In this document: positions 34,020-46,106 of the stretch, piece after piece
Position numbering within the stretch: position 1 is the first letter of the stretch
Layout of the letters: every line of letters begins with the position of its first letter
Assembly (NCBI GenBank): GCA_000507305.1
Contig: DF239893.1
Coordinates: 62,001-126,000 of the forward strand
Length of the DNA stretch: 64,000 nt
Source: Breviolum minutum Mf 1.05b.01
Taxonomy: Eukaryota; Sar; Dinophyceae; Suessiales; Symbiodiniaceae
Direction of reading: 5' to 3'
The notes under the pieces: model-generated
Seen by the model: the letters and a program-made list of their open reading frames with translations, nothing else
What the model was told of the DNA's origin: nothing
Databases searched by the model: none
Program-made: the position numbers and the translations under genes

Positions 34020-35360
34020 GGTGGTCGTTGAAAACCAAGCTGTCAGGTTTTATTTTAAAACATCGCCAGAAGGGAAGGATTTGACGCTCCATCAGCAGGA
34101 ACATGCGCAGTCCATTCACTTCTTAAGAAATGATATCAGGTTCATTTCCAGAAACTGTTTTGTATCCCAGCCGAAAAAGATTTCACTGAAAGCCAGGTAC
34201 AAATTGAAAAACTGACACCAGTTCAGAGAGAATCTAATTCCTTGTGAGTGCCCGAAGGCACCTAAAAAGGGTGTACTGCGAACCATCCTCAGCAGGTGAT
34301 ACAGGATTCAGAGAGTGTCGATCTGAGAGGTATGAGCATGACGTATGTGGTGTGGCGATACCCCTTAAAAAAAAACAAAAAAAACTAACATGGAACCTGA
34401 AACTTGACCCCATGGAACTGGATCGTCCTTTTGGAAGTTATTATTTTCAGGTTCCATTTGATGAAACTTCGAGGTGGTGTAAGGTTTCTTCCCTTCGGAC
34501 AATGTTTCGGCACGCGGTTTTTTCATCCCAAACTCCACTGCCACCCCAAACTTGAGGTGCTGACGTCGGCCGATCCGGAGGCGAGGAACATGGGAACACC
34601 AGAACACCTTTGCCAGTAAAGGCGGTTCATGATTTCCTCCAGCTGTGGGGGATGTGTAGTAGATTCGAATTTCTGAACTTCCATAGGTGGGCGATGTTAG
34701 TTCCCTGTAGGGTAACTAACATGAAACCTTAAAATATAATTAAAATGCTACAGTTTTCCCCCAAAAAAGGAATTTTTGATTCCCAGCATTTTTTCTTCAG
34801 ATTCCGGCTGATATTCCATGTTGATTTGCGGGACCTGAGTTTGCTCAAGGTTATCTCCCTATGTGATGCGATCTGCTCGTGTGGACCTTTTAGGTCAGGT
34901 AAAGATGAACTGATCTTCGACTATGGAAATTGAATGAAATAGATATGGGGGTGATGATGGATGATGGGATGTGGCATTTTTTTCAGAAACCCCTAAACAT
35001 CTATTTTGGCTTTCCTACAATGACCACGTGCTTGACCTAATGGATGTCTCATGATTTGAAGCACCATCATTGTCAAATCCTCTAGAATCAGCTTGGTTTT
35101 GATCAGAAGCCCTAAAAGTTTTGGGGGATATGCAGACACCCCAAAGAATGGCACTTTACTCGTTAATCCACTGAGAGTTTAGTGGAGACTGGCTGAATAT
35201 CCTTCAAGCCAATCCCTTCCGTTAAAGCGGCGTTAAAGCGCTTGCCTAAAGTCCAGCGGACCAACCCCCCTTGATTCCTTTGCGGGTGCAAACGAGATGG
35301 GTGTTGTGAGAGATGTTTTGGTTCAAAGTCGGTGAATACTCCAAGCAAGTGGAGCTGATA
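34020..35360. other. Stretch with hairpins but no supported exon
   Basis: It holds a 13 bp inverted repeat (34390-34402 with 34445-34457) and a hairpin at 34696-34720. The words around ACTAACATGGAACCT and ACTAACATGAAACCT recur about 330 bp apart. Open frames at 34244-34555 and 34021-34215 lack splice support. Confidence 0.4.
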
Positions 35361-35368
35361 GACCAGGG

Positions 35369-37567
35369 ATGGCCCCTGGGGATTTGTTGACGTTGCTGGA
35401 AGAGGACTTTGCCCAAGGGCAAACCCTACAGCCGCCACTAAAAGCCTTGGGCGCCTTGGTGCTGACGGAGTGCGGTGTCGTTGGGGCCGCAGCGCTAGGC
35501 AACTACAGCAACGGTAGCGCCATGGTTAATTCTACGCGCTGGCGCTGGGGCCAGATCTTGTGGGGCCTGCCGAGTTTGGTGCTGCAGATGTTGATGACCA
35601 ATGCTTCGTTACAGATGTCCTGGTCGGACGCGGTGTCGAAGTGGACCCCGGTCTTTGAGAACACGACCTTTGCCAATAGCACTGTGCGGGAGGTGGCTAC
35701 ACACAGGGCCTGCTTGCCAGCGGGGCCCCACAATAATCTGGCCGTGGACGGCTCTGAGCGCTTTGACACTGAGCAGCAGCAGAACTTGCAGCAGGCCCTG
35801 GCGGAAGAGGGGTATGCGGGGTGGAGGCGCCTTGCGGTGGAATACTGTTTGGCCGAAGGCCCCATCACCGAAAATCACTGCTTCTTGGTTGTTGAACAAC
35901 GATCCGAAGTCACCTAGATACTTATTGTTTGCGTTTAGTTGTTTGTTGCATGCTTTTATCACGTTGTTTTCCCTTAACTTCTTCTTTCAGGCAACGATTT
36001 ATGTTCCTGAAGTGCTCCCTGAACAACAGTGAGGCCTCTCTCCCAATGGTGGTGTCTTTCCCAGCCCCACGTCACTGGGACCGCACATCTTGGCGCATGT
36101 GGTGGATGTGGTGACGGGCCAAGATTTCGACGTGGTGCTGAAGGAGCGTCTCTTCGCACCCCTGGGAATGACCACCGCAGAGGTGCAGCAGGGAAACCTG
36201 GATGACGGCCTCGTTGCCTCGTTGGAAGACCTGGGTTACTTGGTGCGGTTCCTGTTGCAGGGCTACCATGGCCGAGGCGAAGCCATGTGGCAGACGGCGT
36301 TAAAACAGCCGGATTTCCGGGAATTGTTGAGCATACCTGAAGGGGCTTGAGGCATGGGAGGAAATGGGAGAGGGAGCAACGAAGCATATTTTTTTCTATC
36401 TTCATTTTTGGGGAAGGGTTTGAACAAGTGGGAGTAGCCGGCTGGCAGTTTTTCAGGTGGTTGGGCCATCTTCGCTGACTTAACAGCCACCTCTTCTGGC
36501 TTGAGCCTTTTGACCAGCGGCTGCAATGCCGACCGTGTCGCCATCGAATGGGAGGCCAATCGGGGCTACGTGTTGGCCACGTATCCGGAGGACTTGGAGG
36601 CCGATTGGCCGAGCTGGTACGGTCCATGCCGGGCCTCGTGGCAAGGCTTGGTGCTAAGAGAACTTCCGAGTCTTCAGTCGACGTTTAGCTGTGGAAGTTT
36701 TCAGACCTGTTCTCGTGGTGGTTCGGCTTGTGAGATTCTGGAGAGCTTCGTGCTGGATAATTCCACCCTTGATGCTTATTATGCGAGTGATTGCACGGAG
36801 GGCCAATTGAGTGAATCAGCCAACACCACACTTCAGGAGTATCTGGCCAAGGAACCCGACAACACACAGAAAACCATGCTCTTGTCTTCAGATTGTGCCA
36901 AAGGATTTGTGGCGTATCGAGACGACTATTGCCTTTCGATTCACGACGCCGACGCCTATTGCTGGGGTGAGGTTCGTGAAGAAGACGGCTCATGTTTGGG
37001 GTTAAATTTTCCTCAAAAAGCTTTTGGGGTATAAGTTCCCTAAATCATACTTAGAAGTGTTATAGCTTATTCAGCTAAATAGTATATCCGTTTTTTTATT
37101 TAATAAATCCTGTATGTATATACTAACCATGATAACTACATACTAACCACATTGGGTGTCCAAGGGAGATTCCAACCATCGGCCATATCTTTTTCGGGCT
37201 AAGCAGTGACGCTGCGAGCTCCCCCACAACAACTCCTCACCTTCGCCCGGAGGGCCCGTGTCAAATCTTCTTGATCGGCAACCACACCTACGACCCTGGC
37301 CTTTATCCCTGCCACTGTCGTCGGCGGGTCACCCCAGGCGTTTGTGGCATTGTGGGTGAACCCTTGTGCAACTACAGCTTGGCTGCAGTAGAAGAGGAGG
37401 TCACTTGCGCCTTGCGGCGCACCACGGTGGCCGCCACCACTACCACCACCAACACGAGTGGAGAGCAGGGAGTGTCCAGCACCACGACTACGTGGGACAC
37501 AGGATCCGTCTCGAGTGGCTGGAGACCCCACATCCCTGCACTGCTGGTGCTTTCGTGGCTGTTCTGA
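35369..37567 (+). CDS. Serine beta-lactamase-like protein lacking the catalytic motif, with GPI-like tail
   Basis: Exon 1 (35369 to about 35912) aligns by eye to the start of the beta-lactamase/DD-peptidase fold. Residues 85-92 read WSDAVSKW (family pattern lDDpvskylP) and 105-117 read TVREVATHRACLP (family TirhLLtHtSGLP). Where the family has FrigSvtK, residues 58-65 read WRWGQILW, so both the nucleophile Ser and the Lys are missing. Six N-glycosylation sequons lie at 45-103. Exon 2 (36034-36330) reads PHILAHVVDVVTGQDFD and APLGMTTAEV, matching the family's G.i.e.vtG..f...l.e.if.PLGM. Exon 3 (36457-36966, donor GTGAGG) is cysteine-rich. Exon 4 (37164-37567) joins in phase 1 and ends in a Thr-rich segment plus the hydrophobic tail PALLVLSWLF, like a GPI signal. 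Likely a secreted or surface pseudoenzyme. The exon 1-2 join is unresolved; the frame of exon 2 meets a TGA at 36030. Confidence 0.6.
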
Positions 37568-37569
37568 TT

Positions 37570-38290
37570 TCCTCCGAAGGAGGTGACAGCTTTTCCCAGC
37601 CCCAGCATCTGAGATTCAGCAGGGAATTTTTTGTGTACAGAACCTGCTCATGAAGAAAATCATTTAAGAACGTGGCATTGACACTTTTTCTCCATACATG
37701 GGACCTGACGAAAACTGGTGAGCCTGAGTGGTTGCCAACACGTTGATATTTCAATATATTTCAGGTATGGTTCCAATCCATGACACTTTGAATTGCAGAT
37801 GTTGTTTTTGTTCATCAAACTTATCATTTACCATTTCGGCCTTTTTTCATCTTCCTTGATGTTGGGATCAATTGACATGAAATGACCGCAAATGACCACT
37901 TGCTGGGGATGAGAAATGATGGAACCTTATGAATCAACCTGGATTGTTTTTCCTTCGGCAGCTACTTGACAAGTCCTCCCCTGCATCCTGTTTAAATGAG
38001 CTTCGTTGAGCTGAGGGGGTCTCACAGGTCACCCAAATGAACACAGGAAAGGGGACGCTTGGCCATGTCCAATAGATGGGTGCGTCTCAAAATTCGGGAC
38101 CCCCCAAAAAACAACCACATGTTCAACAGATCGCAGCTGTTTCCAACAAAATAGTCCCACTCTGAGATTTCTTGAATGAGGTTCTACCAAGATGATTTGA
38201 CTGGAAGTGCCTGGGGTGACTGGTCTTTGTACACCGATTCACCCCTCTTCGTGTTCTTTGGCCAAAACTTGGGAAGATGTGGCTGCTGGC
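37570..38290. other. Stretch without supported exons
   Basis: Short frames only, lying between the beta-lactamase-like gene and a trinucleotide array. Confidence 0.3.
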
Positions 38291-38295
38291 GTTGT

Positions 38296-38360
38296 TGTTC
38301 TTCTTGTTCTTCTTGTTCTTCTTCTTGTTCTTCTTCTTCTTCTTGTTGTTGTGGTTGTTG

Positions 38361-38392
<32 letters not shown>

Positions 38393-38422
38393 GGTGGTGG
38401 TGGTGGTGTTGGTGTTGGTGAT
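38296..38422 (+). repeat. TTC/TTG/GGT trinucleotide tract
   Basis: About 125 bp changing from TTCTTG to TTG to GGT units. Frames on both strands are open as homopolymers (poly-Gly, poly-Val, antisense poly-His, poly-Thr) and are not called as genes. Confidence 0.88.
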
Positions 38423-39529
38423 GCACCGAAAATTGCTTTGCAGTACAAGGTGTGAGACGCCATTTTGGGATAGGAATCTCTGAAGTAAAGATGGAAGTGA
38501 CATTGCATTGAACTGAGTGGGGGCAATAGCAGCCATGATTAAAGTCGATGGAATCATCCATCATCCAGCTGAGCATTCAAAAGATAGACTCATTTCAGTG
38601 AATTCCCCTTTTCCGGGCTGCATAGAGATGGATGTGGCTAAGCACTCTGAACTCTCAAGCTGGCTTGGAAGACGAAAAGCGGTCCCAACACTCTTATACT
38701 GGCTGCAGTGGCTGTAGCATGCTTGTATTAAAAAAATGGGTACCGCAGCTTGTTTCCATTTTGTTGGACCATGAGAAATAGATATCCCAGATGTTCCATG
38801 ACATTATTGAGATGATACAAAAAGGGTGAGATCATAGGATTTGATATGATATAGTCCATGGTGTGCAATCTTTACCAATCTTGCCAAAGCCACTCATGGG
38901 TTTGTGATGTCGCACTTGGTGTTAGGCCTTTGAACAGGAGAACTTGTTGGGGCTGGATTTGACGGGGCCTTTTCCATTGGTGCCAGCTGGCGAGGCTTGA
39001 TTGGGCCTACAGACCTTGGCTGCAAGTTTCTTGGCAAAGCCAAAGATGAAGTGGGCATGCTGCTGTGTGCTTAACGGTTCCATGTTGAGATGTATAGAAG
39101 CGTAGCAATGCTTATGGAATGTTATGGACTCACCCATGAATGTTGTCAATCATTTAACTTAGTTCAGCGCGCGTGGCGAACTTGCGAACCACTGAGCAAT
39201 TTAAGCCAACCATTTAATATCCTGCTTGTTCTACTTGTTGGGGGTCTTGAGATTCCACTAGCTGTCCTAGCCCAAGCTATGCGTTCGGAAAAAAAGAACA
39301 TGGCGTGAGAGTACCGGTATGATACAATATACATCAAATCATAAACTATGTAGAATGTATAATTAGATCTATATGTCTATATGTATTATCGAGATTTTAT
39401 CTATTTATTTACAATCTACTTCATAGCGAGAAATGTTTGTCCACCTAGGTAGCCGTGCAATGAGACGCACCACTTGTAATATCAATGCAATCGAACGCAA
39501 TCAACCTGTGAATATCGGATGCTGTGCAG

Positions 39530-39811
39530 TGATAAGGGTGATGATGCAGCGGCGGAGTCACCGACCGTTCGTGAAGCAATCCATTACTTGCTAACAAGGG
39601 AAACTGGGCAGCATACAAGCAACATGGCTGATTCACGTGTAAATTCGTAATAGTAATTTTACAAAAGATCACCTGGAACCATGTAGAGTACAGGATCTTT
39701 CGCCACTCTTCTTTCTTTTTTGACTCAAGAAATCACTCTACCATGCTGGCATTTGTGCATACCGAAGGATATCAAAGATATCATAGACCGTTTCGTGGAC
39801 CCCAGGCGCGG
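39530..39811 (+). CDS. Two-exon gene segment, duplicated (copy 2)
   Basis: Exons 39530-39638 and 39768-39811 correspond to 32663-32771 and 32901-32944 at a fixed offset of 6867 bp. The first exon is unchanged. The second has one replacement (Leu to Phe in DIKDIIDRFVDPRR). Splice sites are preserved. The intron between them differs at only one or two positions, which is unexpected if selection acted only on protein. Confidence 0.5.
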
Positions 39812-40504
39812 GTGAGCTTCAGCATCAGATCTGTGAGCTCAGATACGCAGGAGGAAAATAGGGCACCTGATCAGGCCTCACAGAAGATTCGAAGTGAACC
39901 TGGCAGCATTGAAAACATGGTAAAAACGGAAAAGATTGACAATGGTATGTTCCACATTCTAGTCAAATTCCGAGAAAGATCTGTCAATCTCTGAAGCGGC
40001 ATTTAGTTTCGTCCTTTTATTGGCATTTATGCGGAATGTTAGGCGTGCCGGAAAAACTCCTGTGCCGACCCTTCCCCTACCAGGTCTTTGAATGTGCTTT
40101 GAAGGTTTCCGCATCAAAGGGAACCCGATGCTTCGCCTGGGCTCATCAGCTTTTATCCAGAACGATGCACAGTGTTACTTCCGCACCACCTATACAAGGT
40201 TAGATGGAACCTGCAATCCTACCTTGCATGCGTGACTCATGATTAATTGTTTTTGCATTTCAATTGAAGTTGGTGAAACTCTCCTTATTTTCGCATTTCT
40301 CGCTGTGTATTGCAATTCAACACTGTTCACAAATGAAGCTCTTTCATATACATCATATACTCAGAAGCTGCAGAAACACCACCTACCATTTCGCAGAGAA
40401 AAGGAAGAAAGATAGCAAGCACGATGTAGAGTATTTCAGAACTTCTAGGATTTTCGATTTGTATAATTGGAGTGGAAACATTCATCCCATCATTTTTTGG
40501 AGCA

Positions 40505-40662
40505 ATGCATCCATCTCCCATGGGACGTCGCACCTCGGGCTCGTTGTTGGTGGCCTTGGCTGTTTGGGCGGCTTTGTCGATGCAGAGCCTGTTTGCAATG
40601 CCAAAAGGTAGCTCGGATGGCGTTCAGGAGAGCCGGGAAAATGTCGGAAGGGATGTGAACAG
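40505..40662 (+). CDS. Candidate first exon with secretory leader (copy 2)
   Basis: Begins MHPSPMGRRTSGSLLVALAV and is otherwise as the copy at 33604. The leader and the following polar segment are conserved to the same donor GTGGAA. This supports a real exon shared by two paralogues, though the partner exons differ downstream of the duplication. Confidence 0.5.
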
Positions 40663-40822
40663 GTGGAAAAGGACCCTCCTTCCAACAAAGGATTACTGTA
40701 TGTTTTATATTGTTTTATTAAATCTAAAGTGTTTGAAATTATTCTGTGGGTTTGTGTTGTCGGTGTTGCCAGACGCTCAGGAGCAGAATATGGATGGTTT
40801 GTTTTTTGCATGAGAGGGTGAG

Positions 40823-40981
40823 GGATATTTGGCTTCCTTTCTGCTGAAGCAATGCGGTTATGTTGTGGTGGAAGGCCTTTCTCATTTGATGTCGTTACCG
40901 CTGATGCCTGCCTTGAAGGACTACGAAGGAGCTTTTCAGAAGCGTTTGCAGGAGGCGGTTGTGCCCGTCAGTCAGCCATGA
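40823..40981 (+). CDS. Candidate terminal exon downstream of leader copy 2
   Basis: After the acceptor GGTGAG|G the frame reads GYLASFLLKQCGYVVVEGLS, then MSLPLMPALKDYEGAFQKRL, and ends QEAVVPVSQP with TGA at 40979. It lies across the right boundary of copy 2, so copy 1 keeps only the first residues. An overlapping frame (40852-41046) is an alternative. Function unknown. Confidence 0.38.
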   Translation, partial: GYLASFLLKQCGYVVVEGLSHLMSLPLMPALKDYEGAFQKRLQEAVVPVSQP

Positions 40982-41818
40982 TTGGCATCACTGTTTGCAC
41001 ACCACAAGAATGCTCCAAAGTCGAGGTCATGAAGTCTGATCCGTAGCGATTTGAAATTGCAAATTCGACGTTCGACGTTGTCGTAGAGCGTACAGCAAAA
41101 GGTCCTGGCTCGCCATAAGCATGTTTCGGTTCCAACCAAAAGATCACAGGTAAAAACACAAGAAGCTCAAGCTCCAAAGCAAAAGGCCAGAAAGGTGAAG
41201 AAGGAGTGGGGTGATGTTTTTGAGCGAGGAGTGGGATAATTTGAAAAGTTAATCTTCTTTGTCAAGTCGTAGTTCCCTCATGAAACAAGAAACGAATTCA
41301 TGACTTCATCTCATGGCACTAGAGTGAGCGCTTGTGCGAAACGCATGTCCCCATGTCCCCCCAACAGCCCTAAAGGTGTTGTGGGTCAAGTGAACCTCTT
41401 TGTGCGGTTAATCTGAAACCATTCCAAATCTATATGTACAAGTAAACCTTAATGTGCGGATGTGATTTTTGTATGATGTTTGTATATTTTCGTGTCATTT
41501 GCCGAGTGCATGAATTTCTGAAAACTGTAGAAGTTGTTGTGCGCTTGCTGTGCTGGTGGCTTGCCGAGCGCTGAGCCAGGAGTCCTCTCAGCCGGCCTGG
41601 TGGGCCTTTTGGGAGAATCGCGCTGGCGCAGAAGGCAGGGATTCACAATTGGATGTTTTGTGGTGGCAACATGGGGGAAACAATGGTGGAAAACATGTGG
41701 GTAACTGCAAAGATTTGAAAAACAATCTTGAATCTTGATATGTTTAGAAGTCTAAAATGTTTTTCGATGGTACATGTGAGACCTGTCAGTCTCGCATTTT
41801 GCCAAGTGCCCTACTGCT

Positions 41819-42007
41819 TTGGTGGCCCGTGGCTTGTACGTGGCCAGGACAAGGCAAGAATTTCCTAAGCCAAACGGAATGGAACTACTTAGTGATCTTG
41901 GCCACTTTCCAAAGCACAAAGTGGAGGGAGCAACAGGTTGCAAGACCTTGATCATATCAAGGCTGAAAAAGGGTATGGCTATGAGTGCAGAAGTTTGGAT
42001 AGTTTAA
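41819..42007 (+). CDS. Candidate exon, unknown protein
   Basis: The + frame reads LYVARTRQEFPKPNGMELLS and DLGHFPKHKVEGATGCKTL, followed by a basic segment. Composition is protein-like, but splice borders are not clear and an antisense frame of 67 codons overlaps. Confidence 0.28.
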   Translation: MVARGLYVARTRQEFPKPNGMELLSDLGHFPKHKVEGATGCKTLIISRLKKGMAMSAEVWIV

Positions 42008-43454
42008 GCTGCGCGGCGCTGTGTCTTTTGCAGTCGCGGTTGAGTTTAATTCAGCATATTTGTTGGACAAAACTCCCAAGGTTGGTGCATTGATGGTTCT
42101 CACTAGCATCATTTTCGCGTGGAAGATGTCCCCATGGGGACGAGGATTCTGAGGAAGCCGCTGCCCATCAGCTGACCTCAGAGTATTTCGTGGCCACTGC
42201 CGCTCAGCAGACCATGGAATTGGCATGGATTTGCAATTTGCAGTTGTTCTTTTCTGAAAGTTGTATCTGAGATCCTTCGGGTAAACAAATGTATAAATGA
42301 GGTAGGGTATGATCCAAGCTTTGATCCAAACGCTTTTTGCCAAAGATTTTCGAAGTGTAGCGAAGTGAGTGCATGGGAAGCGATGGGGCCATCTTCGACT
42401 GCCCTGAGGTTGTGTGGTCGCCCCTTACCTGCAAAAGTGGATCAGGAGAAAAGTGACCGTGCACAAACCAGGGAGCATTGGGGGGTGCATGTGCATGAGT
42501 GTGCGTGAGTACCGTATACCACATGTAATTAATATATCGATTGAACCAGGTCAACTTTTGCAGGGCAGCGCGCTTTCCTGGACTGTCCATTTGTTAGTTC
42601 ATATGAGAAGACACCATGTCACCATGTTTGTTATATTTTACTTCTCCATACTTTTCCATCCTTGTGCATTGTGTGTATTTCACAGGTATCTACTGATTTT
42701 ACCCTCCATTATCTCAAGAGTTTCCGAATATGTTTCATACTTGATCATACGATCGTGTCACATTTGGCATGATTTTGGATTGTATGACAATTTTATTGTT
42801 CTTTATCATGCCGTTTTCAGATTCGATTACGGACAGTTCACTTAGAATTTGTGTTGCCACAGGTTGATATTTGCTTTTGAGATTAGGTCATGTCTTCTTG
42901 GACTGACATTGCTCTCCAAGGCAGTGTTGTGAGCAATCCCTTTCAGGAAAGCTATAGACATTCGCTATGATTCTTGGGAGGAGCTACTACGAGTAATTTT
43001 GCACCTCAATGATTCAGAATTAAATTCTGATGAAATCTGCTGAATACTGCTGATTTGAATTTATGCACAGCAAAAATACATATAGCAACCAACTGGAATT
43101 TTGAAGATCCTTAGGCAGATTGCTTAGATCTTTGTGTGTCACTACATGATTTCCATATGATTTCCATATGCATTGATGCACCCTGTGGATCCCTGTGGGC
43201 AAATGTTTCGGCGCTTCATCTTTGGCTCGAGCTTTGGCACTTTTCTGGGGGGTGGCCACAGCGGGTCAGTGGCGGAGGCTGGGGAAGAGCTGCACAAGGT
43301 TGCGCATATCTAGTCACATATATCTATATAATATATATATATATACGTGGTCTTGTAGAGTGCGATTCTTGGACTCGACTTTTCTTGCCAACAGTTTGGA
43401 GGTCATTCACCTCAAAGTGTGGAGAGCTACCAATTTTTGCTCTTTTTGCCTAGC

Positions 43455-44578
43455 CGACATCAACCACGACACTTCGCACAGGCTAAGAGCACTGCTGGAG
43501 ACCAGCCACGTGGGGTCAGTGACTGGTGCAGGTGCCAAGGGGCACCTCAAGGTCAGTGCAGCTCATTCATTTTTGTGTCCATGTCATGCTGTTTACCTTG
43601 CTTGATGTATCAATTGACCACATTATCACTATATTATTGCACAAGTGTTGCAGTTGATTGGGGACGAACCAAGACAAACCAAATCAAACCAAATTGCTCC
43701 AGTTGGCATTTGCGTGCATGGTTTTTGGATGTTTTGGGGTCCAAAAGATAAAGCACCTGTTCACCTCTTCTTGCCATACTCAACGTGGTCCACAGCTTCC
43801 CGCCAATATCTGTGAGGCACAGCTACGCTTGAATCCATGGCACCTGGGCCTGCAAGAGGGATCTTCTTATCTTCTTTTTGCATCCATATGTTTGTGGCAT
43901 GGTGTGAACAAAGAGATCAGCACAAAGAACCTACAGCAAAAGCCAAAAGTTCAAGAATTTCACCGCACTTTTGGGGGTGCATGAGCAGATTCATACATTG
44001 GAACTCAAAGGTGATCCTTGCAACTTGAATCTGCTTTGACAAGGCAGAGATGTCAGAAAAAGATTTACCAATTCAGCAGCGCATTGCCGGGAGTCTCAGA
44101 CATACTGCCGAAGGGTTGTGGTCCAAAAGTCAGAGGATTGCGTCCCGATCAATCTGTTCAAGGAAAGTCAAGGTTGAGCGAGTATGTTTGTATGCTGATG
44201 TTTGCTCTTGACATATTTCATAGATTACCTGGTAGCAGTTTCGCAATGCTATTCCAATTCTTGTGAGCGCCGGGTGGCAAGCCAGGCACCAATTGCCAAT
44301 GCCCTAATGAAGCATATTCGCACTCAGGCGCAGCCGGGGTAGCTGTAGTTGACTTTGGTCCTATATGTCTCAGGGAGAAAAGGCAATCCCTTTTTATGTG
44401 GCATCATTGCATCTTCAAGGCGGTTCCACGAAATCAAATGAAAGACCATGTCAAATTGAAAGCGGCAGCGAAGGAGAAGGGGCACGAAATGCTACAAACC
44501 ATCTTGCAAGGAGGCGCAGACCGGCTGAGATACCCGAAGTGGGTGGAACAAGGTGTTTTGTTCTTCTCAAAAATAATG
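43455..44578 (+). CDS. Multi-exon hypothetical gene (three exons visible)
   Basis: Exon 43455-43551 (acceptor GCCTAG, donor GTCAGT) reads DINHDTSHRLRALLETSHVG. Exon 44044-44172 (acceptor ACAAG|G, donor GTTGAG, 43 codons) reads AEMSEKDLPIQQRIAGSLRH and EGLWSKSQRIASRS. Exon 44374-44578 (acceptor TCTCAG|G, donor GTGAGT) reads MKDHVKLKAAAKEKGHEMLQ followed by TILQGGADRLRYPKWVEQG. A further exon may lie at about 43790-44008. Composition is helical and basic. I recognise no domain. Overlapping frames on + (44365-44694) and - (44434-44964) were rejected in favour of the frame that ends at the GTGAGT donor. Confidence 0.45.
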
Positions 44579-45391
44579 GTGAGTCCTTTGCGTCGGGGTA
44601 TTTTATCCCACATCACTGTATTTATCGTATATATAATGTATTTTGGCATATTTTGGCCATGTTTGCTATGAATTATTGGCTGGTTTGCGATTAGGTTTAT
44701 TTGCCGCAGAAACCTATTACTGTATAGAATTATAGATTCACAGAGATTGGTTTTCGGATATTCGGACCTGGTTGAGGTGAAGCGTAGGCCCGTAATGTTT
44801 TGCAGCGGTCTTAGAAATGTTGACATTTGATTCCTTCTTAAGAGGACGTCCCCCTGTCGCACTGATGGTCTCAGGCACCTTGCCCTCAGAGATGAATTTT
44901 CCACCATGCACTGGGCCTGAGCTGGAGATGGCCTTTGCCAAATGCGTTGGGGGGCTCGAAACAAGTGGAAACAAGATTCATGGCCAGTCAGCCTGACCTC
45001 CCGAAACTAACCCCCTCGATGTAAAAGCTTACAGCTTAACGTCGCCTTATTGAAGGAAATTGAGCACTACTCTGTACTTCCCTATGACACAATATTCATG
45101 GCTTCAAGCGTTCCTATTCCTCCTTGAGGACCAGGCTGTGAATAGTGAGTAAAAACCCAGAATCAGTGGGCAGGTGCAGTTTTTTACTGCATGTTTTTGT
45201 GTCGTGTTACTCCTAACCCAGGATGTGAGATTCACATCGCTGATCATCACAGGAGATTGATGAAGTTCAAATCCCATATCCATTTTTGAGGTTCCCATGT
45301 GGGAAAGAAACAAGGAGAAGGACATCGATGAACTCGTCAGGGGCCCCAGATCTTGCTGCCCCCTGTCCATTCGCTCTTCGACTGAGCTCAG

Positions 45392-45520
45392 GTCCAAGAA
45401 ACACTGGACAGATGCACCGACACCATGGATGCAGATGAGCGGTTTCGTCGCCTTCAAACACGAGTGCGCCACAACTTGGGTGGGGTGGACATGGGTATGG
45501 GATGGGATGATAGGGATGCA
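45392..45520 (+). CDS. Candidate internal exon, unknown protein
   Basis: Acceptor GCTCAG|G and donor GTTCAG bound exactly 43 codons reading VQETLDRCTDTMDADERFRR followed by LQTRVRHNLGGVDMGMGWDD. Splice sites, frame and composition agree. A longer frame through the same DNA (45297-45578) lacks a matching donor. It probably continues the gene at 43455-44578 or its neighbour. Confidence 0.48.
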
Positions 45521-46106
45521 GTTCAGGGATGTGCATGATTCCCGGAGGCTGCATTGCAAAGTCAAGAACTCCTCATGAAGACCTGTCAATTCCTTTTGTT
45601 TAAGGGAGCATTGTGTACAGTGGGCTTGTAGCAAAAAGTTCTGAAGATTGGGCCAGCTATGTCAGACAGACGCATACACGATCAAACACATCTACTTATC
45701 GGTAAAAGCATTTCATCAAAGTGTGATACCAAATGCACGGTCATTGGAAAGTCATGGGCTACAGGGTCCATCAATCAGGTTACCGCCGAAGCTGTGACAT
45801 TTTGCCCAGCCAACTACAAAAGGGGCCCAAGCACATTGCATAGCAGTCTCTTAAAACTTAAAACACCTCTCACACACATCGAGGTGTATATATACGTGTG
45901 TATACCTATATCTAATTCAGGTATTCATACGTCATACGAGAGCCCATCAGATTTCCGGGTTAGAGATTGTCAGCGGTTGGCATGCATGCATGCATTCCAA
46001 GTGTTTTTGGAGAAAATGCTGTTCATGACATGTGTTGACATGTTTTGCATGTCACAAATTGATAATTGAATGCTTCAACAAACAAGCGGTTTCACTTCCC
46101 CCATCC

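Larger units (their letters stand above)
38992..40855 (+). repeat. Segmental duplication, copy 2 (about 1.86 kb)
   Basis: Same-orientation partner of 32145-33945. The pair flanks about 5 kb of unique sequence that contains the beta-lactamase-like gene. Copy 2 carries an insertion of about 20 bp near 40810-40830 relative to copy 1. Confidence 0.93.

Noticed and set aside
35974..36627. 217-codon - strand frame
   Set aside because: Antisense to beta-lactamase-like exons 2 and 3. Proline- and arginine-rich shadow.
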